Assembly (NCBI RefSeq): GCF_020740795.1
Contig: NC_067282.1
Span: 38,371,290-38,435,289 of the forward strand
Length of the DNA stretch: 64,000 nucleotides
Source of the DNA: Apus apus
Taxonomy: Eukaryota > Chordata > Aves > Apodiformes > Apodidae
Reading direction: 5' to 3'
Shown here piece after piece: positions 34,480 to 48,400 of this stretch (its first letter is position 1; each line of letters starts with the position of its first letter). The notes under the pieces were generated by a model. That model saw only the letters and a list, made by a program, of their open reading frames with translations, searched no databases and was not told where the DNA came from. Made by a program: the position numbers and the translations under genes.

Positions 34480-37400
34480 CAATATTAAGTAAGAAGGAAT
34501 GCTGTTGAGAGGTAATTTCTTAAAGACATTAATTCATTATAAGGAAAAAAAATTTTCAAAATTCAGATGCAGCTTTTGAACTATGTGGTAAGCATAAGTA
34601 GTTGAACAAATGCTGCTAAAACTATTTCACAACTTAAAACAATGTCAGAATATCGACCAAAACCCAGCATTTTCAGGTTTAAAAAAATTTCAAAACCCCA
34701 AAGTTTTGTTGAAGAAGTGTAAATTTTGAGATAAATGGATACAGAATAAAGTATTTCTACTCTTCCTTACTTAACATGCTAAGCTCAGGAGATTAAATCA
34801 AATAGCAGAATTATAAAAGTTATGCAGAGAAAAAAGTATGAAAGAAAGTGTTTCTAAATAAACTGACTGGAAAGAGCATATGACAAATACAACTTAAGAG
34901 TAAAAATTAATTTTTTCAGAGGATAGTATCTACTGCAGATCAAATTCTTCGTAACTGGGGATTCACTGAAATTCTGTTTATGAAAAAATATAAATTATAA
35001 TAGCATATATTTTAAGTCTGGGTTTTTTTGTTGGTTTAGTCCCAAGGTTGACTAGTGGAGGAACAGTTTCAAACAGTAGTTTGCTTTCTACATTGCTGAC
35101 ATATACATGCATTTTGTTATTCAAAATATTGTATTAATTACCCTGTAGAAGTCACTTAATATTCTTTACATGAGAGAAAGTATTATGATTGAAAATAGGT
35201 GTGGTTTCTTCTCTAGTAATACATAAATTTCTAACAAAGTTTCTTTTAGATTTGGGATTATTTTGTCCCTCATATTTACATAACCCAGTCAAACAGCCCA
35301 GAAGCCTAATCCACTAGAGGTGATGACTCAGTTATTTCAGTGGCTCATGATCAGTAAATTAAAAAAGCCAGTGCCTGACTGAGGTTGTGCCTGGGATAGT
35401 TTGCTCCTGGAATAAGCTCTCCCAGGCAAGGCAGAGGGGAGAACACAGGGCAGGGATTGCTCCCAGCAGGAAGACTGCATGCAGCCATGCTGCTCTGGAG
35501 ACTGAACAACTGCACTGGCTCACAGAGATGCAAGCTAACCAGTTGGTCTCATTGCCTTGACACAGTCCCAGGCACATTTATTGTACAGGGAGTCTCTGTA
35601 GCAAAAACCAATAAAATACATCAAAGACTTTGTTGTAATTTGTGCAATTTTTTGCTAATTAAAAAATAAATGTAATTTTGGTTGACTGGAATGATATATA
35701 TGAACAAACCATTAAAAAACATTGTTAATAAAAATAAACTTGGACTAAGGGCAAGCAATTTCCCCTCTCCCTCCCCACGCCCCCCCCTGCCCCCTGCCTT
35801 CCCCACTGAGCCTTTGGTCTGTATTTGAAAATGGTAAATTTCCTACATCAAATGTTACTGCCACAAATAAATCCTGGCCTGTGTTACATTTTATCTGGTG
35901 CTTGGAATTACTGTTTACATTTCACTTTTCTGTCACGACTTTTCCAGAAACACTTGATTTTTATATTTTTTAAAGGGAGGGGAAAAAAGTGAATTGCATT
36001 AGAATAAAAAGTCTGAGGCAACTTTCAAAATAAAAGATCGTAATGAACTATGCTGTCATAAAAACCTAGTGGAACTGAAAAGTGAAACCAGAAGATGATT
36101 CATTACACTTGTCTGCTCACAGATGATTGTTTGAAAGGTTACTCAGAAGAAAAATGTCCTCCAAATCAAAAAGGTGTGTCTAGTAAAGAAATTTATGCAT
36201 GTAGAGCAAAACATTCCTACACTTATTACTTACATTAAGAAAATAAGTTTTACACTGTGCAAATATTCAGCCTTCACTGTTAAAACACGCTGTCTTTCCA
36301 GTGGAAAAAAAAAAATATCCACATGTAAATTTTTTATTGGCTTCCATTACACGCACATACACAAATAATCAGGCTCTGTTGTAAAGAATTTTTTACTTAA
36401 GACAACAGAATTTTTCCAGATAAATCTACTCAATAGCACTGTTAACACTGATTATGGCATGAATTTACAATCGACAAAACAGTCTCGAGTAATCAGCCAT
36501 GCTTAATGCTTCCTCTTTTCTTGTATGCTTTGCAATCCATACTCCCTTATATCCATTCTTTGCTGTAATTGCTGTTCCACCATGTTTTCGGTGAAAAATA
36601 ATTCCATTAAAAGATGCAGCATGCTCCCTCAGTTCAATAATATTTTCTTCAGAAAAAACAGTGTTTTTACACATGCTGAGGATTAGCAACGTTATATGAA
36701 ATTAACTGAATCTAATGGGAGAATCTATATCAAGGTTTTGCTCCTCCATCCTCACTGTTTGTGAAATACGAGGAATTTTAAGCTAATGTAAAGTCTATAA
36801 ATAATTGAAAGAATTTCCTCAATTAGTTGTTCCTGCATGAGAATGTGCTGTAGGGTATGTTCTGAATTCATAACTGAAAAATAAACTCCACAAAGGATTT
36901 ATATGAACAAATTGTACAGTGTCTCAAAACCAGAAATATTCAGCATGAGATTTTTATTTTAAATACTGTATTTATGATTCTGTTGTCCTAAATATGTCAC
37001 ATCAACAGTTATGTGTTTATTTTATGCACTGCAACACTAAATATCTCCTCAGCTGAAGTCATCATGGTTGCATACCAGAACACGAGCCAAATGGCTGTTT
37101 AATGATAACAGAAATATTTTACTGAATGTTTTGTATAATAATACAAGGACAAGCAATTTAGACAATGACTTCTTTCTAGGATATCTATACTTGGCTGTGA
37201 TATTAGTGGAATTCTCCTGAAGCTGGAGGTTTAGTAAGCAGGGGAATTCCTGTTAATGACAACAATAAAAATACATACTCTGAACACTGATTTAAGAAGT
37301 CTAAAGAGCTTTTAATTTTCATTATTATATTTCTCAGAAGGCAAATTAATATACTTCAATGCAGTAAAGAAAATGAAAAAAATCTAGATAATAAGCATCT

Positions 37401-40400
37401 TAGTTCTTTTGGGCAAAACATCTATCTATAACTGCTAAACATTTGCTGTTGGTAGCTGGTAATCATCCTTAACTGAAGTCCAAAATTTTTGCAAGGATAA
37501 AATTAAAACTATAATAAGAACTGGAACTCTAACTTGAACTCAAACTAGAACTAGAAGAAGAACGGGAAAAAAAAAATAATCCTCCTTTACTGAAAATCAC
37601 ATAAAGCACAAAGAGATGTATAAATGCAGTGGCTTGATCATAATTCTTACAAGTGTGTATGGATAAACATTTCTTTCGAAACATGTATACTTCCATATAG
37701 CGTTAGTGAAAGATACTTAAAGAGAAAAACAAAACTAAGTATTGACAAGCTATAAAAATACTTGAAAGCACTGACAGCTCTTTGCTGAACTCCACTGAAC
37801 TTCACAGCTCCCAAGTCCTTTCTACTTCAACTTCAATCTTTCTCATTTGATAACACTGCCTTATAAAATTGTCTCATACTATTTTTCCTTCAGCATCTTT
37901 CAGTTCTGGAGCAGAACTTAAGATTTGCACCACTCTCTGAACATGTAGTGATCTATTAAAAGGTAATAGTGCTCAAGTAATTTTTTCCCATTGAACTATG
38001 CATTTACAGTGTAATCATGACTGAGGACACAGCCCTGATCAATAAGAAGGTGCATAGTTGCTGTAAAACAGCTCCACTCACCGGGGTTAAGTAATCCACC
38101 ATTTAAAGACTTGAAAAAACAACCAATTAAACACTGGATAACGTCAAATACTATTGATCGTAGATTCAAGTGAAATTCTTTCGTTGCTTTTCCTTCTTTT
38201 GATATTGCTTGTAATGCAAGTATTATTTCCTTTAAAATACCCTTTTTTTTTCTTTTTTTTCTTTTTTTTTCAGAAGCTGCACTTACATAGCAATAGGATA
38301 TGAATGATCTCACAGAACAACCTAATGATGCATTGACTTAAAGATCAATACTGCTACGAAACCTTGGAGACAGAAAAATATAGAGGAAAACATATTTTTC
38401 AAAATCCACTAATGGTCTAACTTCTACAGCTTTTAAACAGCAGGGTTTGACAACCCCATGAACCATTCTAAGAAATGTAAGATAACTATATTTTGGTAAT
38501 TGGGGAATACTAGCAAAAGCTAATTTCAGGCCTCTTCCATGGACAGTGAAGAGGGAGTCTAAAATAGTAAGGAGTAAGAGTAAGGTGCTCTTAATGAATA
38601 TCTTTCTGTGTCTTGAATATACTAATGCTCTGCTACACTCTAGTCTTATTATTCCAATATACAAAAAGTCTGGGATATCAACGACATGTTAAATATGCTA
38701 TTCATTGCTCTTTTGTGCTTTGTTCTTTTGCTGCTGTAAAATCTTCAGTAGCTTTCACAGTTTGGAAAGGCAAAACATTAAGTACTACAAAATGACTCAG
38801 ATGCAAAACTGTTTGCAGTAAAAGCCACATTTATCATTTTTCTAATCCTTTTGTTCTTGTCCAAGTTCACATAAGAGGCAAATCTTTATCAATCATTTTT
38901 TTAATACACTCTTCCAGTACATCTTGCCTGCAACATAGTTAAGATCTTTTGTCTTCCCTTTCAGGAACATTGTAATATCACCAATATGTGGCTCTTATTT
39001 TAGACCCATTAAAAAAAAAAAAAACAAAAAAAACAAAAACAAACCAAAAAAAACAACTGAAAAATATTCCTTCCAGTTGGTAAGGAGATCACCTCCAAGC
39101 TTTTTTCTTGTAAGACTCTTTCTCTCTGAGCACAAAGTCCCTTTGATCAAGTTTCACAGTGGCCAGATATGCCTTACGTCAAGTTTCTGAACAGGAGACT
39201 TCAGCACAGAGAAGGCAACAGGAAACCTTGATTTCTTCGCCTTTCTGCAGTTCTGTGCGGGAAACCTACCTTTGAAGCTCCAAACTGGTAGGGACTAAAT
39301 GTATACTACAGCAAACTTTGGGGTTCTCTGATTCAAAATAAGAAAGAGAGCTCTGTCAATCTGTTGTCTGGAGGGTTATTTTTTTCGTTCAAGCAGCTGA
39401 CTGTAATGCAGTAGCTATTTCAAGCTCTCTATAAGCTGCTATCAATGAACATAGATAATGAGAGAGGTTACCAGTATTACTTATTTTATACTTCTACAAT
39501 ACATTGATTTATTATATTTGGTAAAGAACTATTGATCTGGGTTGCACATTTTCCTCTTCCAAACACATTTAACAGGTCTTTTCTCCAGCTTTCTAATTCT
39601 AGTTTTATTTGCCTTAAAATCATTAACAAATTCTTGCTTTCTACTGCATTTTTAGGCTGCCATTAAATTAGTCTCAGTCTCATATGCATTCTCACCTATC
39701 CACAGGTAGAATGATATGTTGGTGTATTTTTATCTGTCTCCAGAAAGCTATGAACAGAGACATGGAAATATCATGTTTGGAGAAATGTCACCTGGCACAC
39801 ACCAGTCACTAGGTGGCTGAATATTATAAAGAGAAACAATTGGCTAAAGAGAATATCCACTTATTACAATCCAGCATTGCATCTGACTTTCACTTTTAAG
39901 AGTGAAACAAAATATTTGTCTTAGTTAATGGCTTTGATGGTGTTTAATGTTTTCTCGCTAGTTTTGCCTCATTAACGTAATCTCACTGACAATGTTTTAC
40001 TTCTGACTTTGTTTTTTTTTCCCCAACACACAGCAAAAGAAGAATAAGAAACATTACATCCTGCTTTGCTTTTATTAAACAAGGCACTGGTACTTTTAAT
40101 GGGACTACATAATGGGACTACATAAACCACCACAGACAATCCCTTTATACAATACCTTTAAAATTTACTTTAAGCTCAATATAAAGTGGAACAATAATAG
40201 CTGCCCAAATATGCTGGTGTTCTTTAATGTCATCTGTTCCTAAGACATACACATCCTACCTGCCTATGTATTCATGCCAGACTTCTCCATAGGTCAAACA
40301 GAAACACAAGTGAGAAACCAATTACCGGAGCTAGCATGAACAAAGCATAAATTTTATAACTGAGGTGCTAGGTCTAATTGAAAATTTTCCACAAAACAGT

Positions 40401-40798
40401 GGATTTTCCCAACAGATAATAGAACTTTTAATGATGAAACTGTCTGCCACTTCTAAAAGGAAAGAAAGGTTACTGCAGATGAAAATCCAGTTAGGAAGGT
40501 CAAACTACAGAAAGGAGCATTAGGAATCTGCATTGCAGATCTTTTGCTCTAGTACATATTTCTGCATTAAAATACTTGATCTTTGGCTAGAAAATACTCT
40601 GTTTGGAATTTGTGCTCCAAAAAAGATTAGATTTATTATTTCAGCCACCTCTTTTCACACAATTCTAAGGTGTGTCATTTGAACGGAGTGTAACACTTGA
40701 TTATCTTATTTACCATTTTTCCCCTGCTTAGCAGGAAAGAACATAGGGGAGGAAAATGAAACTAGGATCAACAATCTTTGCATGTCATCAAAACTTTA
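34480..40798. other. Intronic, simple repeats only
   Basis: No exon or transposon was recognised. There is a C-rich tract near 35761-35804, a GC-richer patch at 35370-35580, a T-rich tract at 38242-38271, an A/AAAC-rich tract at 39011-39057 and a doubled AATGGGACTACAT near 40098-40123. A 74-codon minus-strand frame at 36465-36689 has no recognised family. Confidence 0.5.
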
Positions 40799-41847
40799 TG
40801 GTACTGGGTTTGTGTGGCAAGCTTTTGGTAGTGGAGAGGGTGCAGGGAGCAGCTTGTGTGAGAAGCTGTTAAAAGTTTCCCGTGTCAAACAGAGTAAATA
40901 CCACCTGGCTCCAAGACAGATCCACCACTGACCATGGCTGAGCCTATCAGTGATGGTGGTAGTGTCTCTATAATAACAGATTTCAGAAGGGGGAGGGAAA
41001 GCTGCAATTCCAGCCAGGAGAGAGGAGTGAGAATATGCGAAAGAAACAACTGTAAAGACACCAAGGTCATTGAAGAAGTTGAGGAGAAGCTTATTCAGAT
41101 GCTGGAGCACAGATTGCCCTGCAGCCTGTGCTTAAGATCATGGTGAAGCAGGCTGTCTCCCTGAAGCCCATGGAGGTTAATGGTGGAGCAGATATACACC
41201 TGTAGCCTGTGGAGGACCCCATGCTAGAGCAGGTGGATGCCCAAAGGAAGCTGTGACCCCAGGGGAAGGTCATGCTGGAGTAGAGTCCTAGCAGGACCCA
41301 TGGACCTGCGAAGAGGAGCCCATGCTGGAGCAGGTTTGCTGGCAGGACTTGTTATCCTGTGAGGGACCCATGCTGTAGCAGTCTATCCCTGAAGAACTAC
41401 ACCTCGTGGAAGGGACCCATGCTGGAGCAGTTTGCGAGGAACTGTGACCTGTGGAAGGAAGCCTTGAGGAGGAAGGAGCAGCAGAGACAATGTGTAATGA
41501 ACTGACCGCAACTCCCATTACTCATCTCCCTACATCGTTGCAGGGGAAGGAGGTAGAAAATACTGGCACTGACATTAAGCCCAGGAAGAAGGTAGGGGTG
41601 GGAGGAAGGTGTTTTAAGTTTTGGTTGTATTTCTCATTATTCTACTCTAATTTAATTGGTAATAAATTAATTTTTCCCCAAGTTGAGTCAGTTTTGCCCA
41701 CGATAGTAACTGGCGAGTGATCTCACCCTGTCCTTACCTCGACCCACAAGCCTTTCAATATATTTTTCTCCCCTCTGCAGCTGAGGATGGGAGTGATAGA
41801 GCAGGTTTGCTGGGCAGCTGGCATCCAGCCAGGGTCAATCGACCACA
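40799..41847 (+). mobile_element. Avian ERV solo LTR, distinct subfamily
   Basis: The 5' end TACTGGGTTTGTGTGGCAAG and the 3' end GGCATCCAGCCAGGGTCAA followed by GACCACA match the architecture of avian ERVL-type LTRs. The body holds degenerate tandem units around ACCCATGCTGGAGCAG (41260-41440) and a polyadenylation motif AATAAA near 41660 just before TTTTTCCCCAAGTTGAGTC, a block shared with copies A and B. No exact target duplication was found. If the start is moved to 40802, TATGG before and TATTG after match in 4 of 5 bases. No internal retroviral genes. Confidence 0.75.
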
Positions 41848-44800
41848 TATTGTCTTATGATAGAGGTTTTACAGCAGTTTTACAGCAAGTGACACTGAAC
41901 AGCATCATACATGAACAATTCTGCTTAAGTCCTACTCTCTCTGTTACCTTCTTCCCATGCTTGCTTCAAGGCCAAGACAATGGCAGTGGCATAGTCCATT
42001 AAAGATGATTAATGAAGGATGATTTGCAAGAAACAGGTTATCAAGTAGAAAGTCAAATGAGTAGGTACTCCAGCTAAATCTGATGTGATGAGACACATGC
42101 AATACATTCCACAGGTATAAAATTAGATTGCATTTATTGTGCATCACCTCAACTGTGCTTGGCCCACAAATTCAGTTCTACTGTAACTACTTTAGATGTT
42201 CCAAAACTCTGAGAACCTGTCAAACACCTACTCTTTTTTGTTGTTTTTTTTTTCCCCTTTTGAAGAAAGGGTCCTGTGTGGACACCCAAGATTATACTGT
42301 AGCACTTGCATCCACAAGTTAGCTTTGAAAACACTTGGCATGAAATTAAACACATTTTTTGATCTCAGTAAAACTACCAACTATGTCTAAAATAAAATAT
42401 AGCACATGTGCAAATCCTTCATAATTATTACTAATGTTAATGAATATATAAGTGCGTGTACTCTAGCTTATAGAACTACTTTCTTTTGAATATTCTGGAT
42501 CTATGGTATTAGTTTCTTGAATCTAATGCAGTTCTTTTACTTTATAAGAGGACATTTCCCTACACTCATCAAAACATTTCCTAATTGTTGTGCAAATTTT
42601 AATGAGTTAATAAAAATAAAACAAACAAACCAAAGAAGCCCTGGCAAATTTATTCTGTAAATTCCCCCAAAGAAAAATCCCCTTATCACATGTTCTAAGT
42701 ACGTTGGCTATAGCCTCTCCTCTAAATTATCAGAGGCTTTAAGAAACTGACCCATTCTGTAGGATATAATGGACAAAAGAAAGAGAAAAGTATGACCTTG
42801 ATAGTTATTACTGCTTGAAATACCACAGTCATTTAACAAAGTTGTTAAAAAAAAAAAACCTTCTAACCTGTAAAGCTTTAATTAGATTGAATTTCCACAA
42901 TAAAGTGTTAAAAAAAAGTTCTAATAGTTGCAATTTCAATACACTTTTTACATAATTATCATTAGTATTATAGCACCTACTGTGGATCTGTGGATTGTTG
43001 TTTATGGAGATTAGGAAGATCATAATTTAAGACATGTAATTATTCCTGCTAGAGACATAATTTAGTATCAGTTAATTTTTCAGAAAGACTGTCCTTATCT
43101 TTCTGCCAATGACAACAGGCTAGCCTTTCCATCAGATATTTCATTCTATCCCAAAGCACTTCCCCCCCCACCTTTTAACTATGTCCTTTGGAAGAATGCA
43201 TGCAAAAGAAATTTTGTTCCTTTGCTACAGTGTGTAGTCCAATGCCAATTCTGAAGTCCTCAGTGATCCCAAATGGGCTTTGTCAAGGGAATCAGACACA
43301 TCAGTGGCAAACTTAATTCTGAGAGAACGCTGGCTAGAGTTATAGGACACTAAGCACAAGAAAGTAAATGGAAGATGCAAAGACTGCACAACAGCAATCC
43401 TTTAACAAAACTGTAATCTGCAACAATTTATAGCAGCACAGAATTTGGTTCACTGATTCAATCCAAGATAAAAAAACCTAACATATCTCTGAAGAAATGT
43501 TTCTCCTTGGCTTAGCTCATCAGGCACATTGTATTATCCACTGCTGTAAACAAAGAAAAACTGCCTGTGCTCTATGTACAATCCTGAAACTCCATTTGAT
43601 TTCTGCAATTTCATGGTTCATGTACTAGCTGAAAGAAAATTTCTCCCAAGAAGACTACACACATGAAGCACTGCCAATCTCAAACATTTAAAATCTTGAG
43701 TCCACGATCAAAATTCATGCTAGCTTACAAAACCAAAAAAACCTAAACAAACAAACAAACCCAACAAAAACTAATACCCTAAACAAACAACCTCGCCCCC
43801 CCAAATAAAAACAAACCAACAACAAAACCCACCAAAAAACCCCTCACAACACAAAACCCAACCAACCAACAAGATCATATTTGATTGGTTAGGTATGCCT
43901 TTTGCATTCTTTCTGTTATAAACATAACTTTTCATTTCCAGATTTCTTTCTCAGATCACAAGTACTACACATTTATTTATTTTTATAATAAAAGATTTTA
44001 TGCTCATGCATATTCCCATCATTCTGGACTTAAAAGAAAAAAAATGCTTCCAATCATATGAACACATAAACCTTAAAGGACTGGCACTGCTCTTTGCCTG
44101 TAGAAAATCCCCAGAAATAATGTGTTTACAGGGAAATTTTCAACAGCCTAAAGATTTTAAAAAATATAAATATCTGCAACATTCTACTGATTTACATACT
44201 GTGGCCTGAATTCAGATAATCTAACTTTTCTTGGCAAAGTATGCCCACAGAACAAAACAAAGAAAAATGCTGAACAGAATAACAATGAAGGTGGCCTGCA
44301 GTTCCTTCACACAATACTACTGAATTTTACATTCTCTTGCCCATACTACTGCTGATTTATGTCCTCTGTGCTATTGGACATTATGCAACTTACTAATGTT
44401 TTACATGACAGTAATTTACCATCCTCATTTGCTGGGCCCCCTACTATTACTAAGAAAATCTAACAGATTTTCTAGTAAATGGCTTTACTGTGTTATTATC
44501 CAAGTCATATTTTTTGTTTGTTGTGGTGGTGTTGTTTGGTGTTTTTTGCCTTTTTTTTTTAATATATATTTTTTAACTCGATTCAGCTGCTAAATGATGT
44601 GTAAGTGTTGTGCACTTCCAATAGTAGAACAACATGTAATCTGAGCAGAGGGATGTGCACGCTCTTTACATTTTACCTATTGGGCTATTATGTGGGAAAA
44701 AAAAACACAACTGCTTTTCATCATTTATACAAATCAAATAAATTTTAAAAAACCTGGAAATCATGCTGCTTAGCACATACATAGTTTTGCCAAGTGTGCT

Positions 44801-45019
44801 TTAAAGTATAATGAAACAAGATAAAGATGATATTAAACTACTGTTGTAGGAAGCTAACATAATTTAAAATGCCTACAGCTGCATTCGCATTTGTGGACTT
44901 TTAGTGAATCCATGAGTTTTCTTTTAAATGCAGTATTAACAACTTGTGTATGTGCTTGTAGGGTCAGATCCAGGAACAGAGGGTATGTGACCATTTTAAT
45001 ATTTCACTATGTAATGGCC
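41848..45019. other. Intronic, no gene recognised
   Basis: AT-rich sequence with A-runs (42847-42859; 42911-42916), a C-run near 43163 and the AC-rich tract listed separately. Confidence 0.5.
43730..43872 (+). repeat. G-depleted AC-rich low-complexity tract
   Basis: About 140 bases are nearly devoid of G and poor in T, composed of AAAC, AACC and CCAAC units with a short C-run. The strand asymmetry is striking compared with its flanks. Confidence 0.8.
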
Positions 45020-45070
45020 AGCAGGGCAAGTAAGGCGGTTCTGCCCGTCTATTCTGCTCAATAGGCAAGA
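45020..45070 (+). mobile_element. Short CR1 fragment (probable)
   Basis: GTAAGGCGGTTCTGCCCGTC followed by TATTCTGCTC resembles the CR1 RT-coding segment with consensus GGTGATTCTGCCCCTCTACTC. Only about 40-50 bp are recognisable. Confidence 0.45.
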
Positions 45071-45239
45071 ATTCAAGCACAGAATCTGTGGGCAGGTGAA
45101 CTTATGGGCAGCAGCCTGACAAACTTCCAGTGGATGCTCTTGCAAACCAAATAAGGAATGGTTGCATAAAGGTTAAAGTTCATTTAAATAGACAAATCTT
45201 ACTAACCCACACCATAAAATAAGCCCCTTCTTCAGAAAG

Positions 45240-45480
45240 CCACAAAACTATAGGACTTTAAGAAACCTCCAGAGTTTGTCTAGTCTACTTCCTTCTGCAG
45301 GTAGTATCAATTATATTTATGGCATTCCTGGCAGATGCCTGTCTCACCTGCTCTTACAGCCCACCAATGACAGAGACTTTGTAATCCACTCAGTGGAATT
45401 CTTTCAGTGTGCTTCCCTAGCTGTACTGTTGGAGTATTTTTCCTATGGTTTAATATAAATCTTCCATGCTGCATTACTGC
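45240..45480 (-). mobile_element. Old CR1-type LINE 3' fragment
   Basis: The plus strand shows the reverse-complement CR1 layout in decayed form: CCTCCAGAGTTTGTCTAGTC, then CAATGACAGAGACTTTGTAA, then GGAGTATTTTTCCTATGGTT, in the order of the CR1 consensus. Borders are vague. Confidence 0.5.
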
Positions 45481-48400
45481 TTTATCTTATTCACTGTCTA
45501 CATGGAGAACAGACTTTGCAGCAGTCTGTTACATATTTTAAAGCACACATATCCTCATGTCATCCCTACTTCATGACAAGTCTAATTTCTACAATCTTTA
45601 CAAGCAGATCATTGTTTTGAAATTTCTTCTTGATCTCTTCTGTACTCTTTCCAAATGGTCCGCATCTTTCAAGTAAGGGTTCTGCTCAGAATCAACTGAA
45701 AAAGCTTATTTCTTTCCATGGACTATTAAGGGAGCCTAGGGTTATTAGCCTCCCAAGGATAAAGTTAATCTTTGTGAAGCACTGAAGTAAATTGTATTTT
45801 GTAGTTTCTTGCTAGATGTCTGCAATGTAAGGACCATTGCTCCCAAAATAGCTCCCTGACTGTTATTGTATGGTAAATGATGTGAATGACTTGTTGCTAT
45901 ATTCACAATACAGATGGTCTCAAAATCCACAACTATGTGGCTTTACTGTGTGACTAGGTTCTGAAGTGTGCTACTCAGCTATTTTATTAAACTTACCATG
46001 TGGAATACTTCAATTCAACAGATGGGCATCTCTAAGTCATGTTATGAATCAGAAGGAACTCACTGGGTACAAACTATTTAAAGAAGAATTTCACAGAGAA
46101 ATACTCAGGGTTTTATCTAAAAACATCTATTGATCTCATGCTGTTCTTCTGCTCATAATTATTTAATTGAGAATGTTGTGGGGTTTCTGGTTGTGTTTTT
46201 GTTTTGGTTTGTTTGTTTTGTTGTGGGCCTTTTTTCCCCATGGGTTTTTTGTTTTGGTTTGGTTTTTTAATGTGTAACTCCCTCGTGATCTAAACCAGGG
46301 TCAATTTAGGGTCTTAAGGGTTGTTTTTTTAATATCATCAGGATGCAAATTCTAAAGCTCCTCCACCTTTGGCTCTCAGGCAACATCCTGTCTCATAGGA
46401 TTCCTAATGTTTATTGCCTCAGAAAAAAACTGAAAACTGAAAGCCAAAAGCAGAAGAAAATATGTTGCTGCTCACAGCTTATTATTTCCTTAATGTTGCT
46501 GCCTGTAGGTCAGTCAGTTTTGAAGGACCATGGATCTATTATCTCTACACTAAAGATTTTATGAATAGCAGCTAAGCAACACTGTACACATAGAATGGAT
46601 ATCATCTGTGTCCTTCCTCAGGACAGTTTGAAAGGCACTAGTACAATAAATCAAAATACTTGGACAATCCATAAAAATAGGATAGTTACAATTTTTCCAC
46701 TTGTATAGCAAAGTCATCATTCATAATAGCGAAAACACACAGTATGTCCCTAAAAAAATAAAATAGTCACACCCTTAGGAGTCCTTTCTGAACTACAATA
46801 AAAATATTGCTGGCTATAAAATCAGTGAGTGGATTCTATTCTCTCAGTACAGAACCGATGAAGATGAAATGCGTTCAAAGGAAACATCCAGAAGACCCAG
46901 CACGGAAGCATATGAACTCAGAAACCCAACACGTACAATGATAAGAAGTTACTCGTATGCTACCTTTTGCCAGCTGTCTATTGCAATAGGTTACCTGTGG
47001 TGACTATCTAGCTCAAGTTGGCTAAAGGTTAATAAAGGTTAGGCACTCAATGAATTCAATATGAATCTTTCAGCTGACATCAGCAGCTATTGAATTTGGC
47101 CGTACAACAAAAAGTAATGTATGAGGGCATCCTTCAGAGCATTTTTCTTTTGTTATCTTGAAAGAAACAGCATTGAGAACAACAGAGGTAAAAATGTTCT
47201 TTTGTGTATCTCCTGGATGAAAAACGTTGTAAAGTAATATTGATAAAGTAAGAAAGCAGGAAACAGAGAGCCATATTATTTCCTCGTAGCTGGTGTTAAT
47301 GGCAAGTTATAAATTCAGTAACAGACACTTCTTTTTCAGTGCTTCAACCAAGGTCATCCTATGCAAAATGGAACTCGCACTCCAGATGCTGAAACCAGGA
47401 GAGTGTTTATTAATCTCAAGATGTGGTGTTTATAAAGGGTGATTGCCTTCATGACTGCCATACAGTAGACCTCACAGATCTTTTATGCTGAGCAAATGTT
47501 GATGGCAAGAACAGGTGCATTGTCATTGTACTTGACAGTGCATATTTTTGATGTTATTTTTTAAAGTAGCAGTTTCTACGCAGAGAACTCACAAATCTCA
47601 CAGAATGAGGACAAATTGAATCTTTCATAAATTTAAACCACATATTTCAAACTAAAAATCTTGGGTGATTTAAAAATACACTGAAAACAGCCTTAACTCA
47701 TGTACTTTAATACTACTCAAATTTACATATGAAGAATCCAAGGTAAAACTGATTATGAATTATAGAATCTGTTACTATTGTTATTATTATAATATTGATC
47801 TCTAATTACTACTGTGCAAACATATATATTTTATTTATATTCTCAGGCAGCTTGATCTTGACACCTCAATTTTCACATCTCTTTACTTCTAACACACCCA
47901 AAAGATAAATTAATTATTTGTTACAGTTTCTGATCAGCGAGTCTTTGAGAGCAAGCTGGAGACAATTCATTCAAATGGGGTAGCGCTCCACTTTCTCAAA
48001 TGCTCAGGATCTTCTACATTCCTACATTGGCTAACTGATGACATAATCTACATAATAACATGCACCCACTGTGTGTTTCTACTGAATCAATAGAACTCTC
48101 AATCTATACAAAAGAACTATCAGCTTGTAATAAGCAGGATGGAACCTGCACTATCACAAAGAGTTTCTGAACTCATGAGAAGACTTCTATGCTAATTTCA
48201 TAAGTTCACTCCCAGAGTCTGCCAGTTGTTCCATGTTCTGCATTTTAACAGTAAATGTGTATAATTCAAATGAGTCTTCTACATAAATTGAAACATACTG
48301 CATAGGAATACAATGGTTTGAATGTAGTAGATTAATGAGAATTGTGAATACAATAGTTCCACATTAGAATGTGTGCTTTTCAATTTAGTTATTGAAAATA

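Noticed and set aside
35370..35580. GC-richer patch considered as a promoter or CpG island
   Set aside because: CpG dinucleotides are rare in it and no TATA/initiator arrangement or exon follows.
40796..41859. TTATG at 40796-40800 and 41855-41859 as a target duplication of the third LTR
   Set aside because: Using these would give LTR ends that are not TG...CA, so the match is probably chance.
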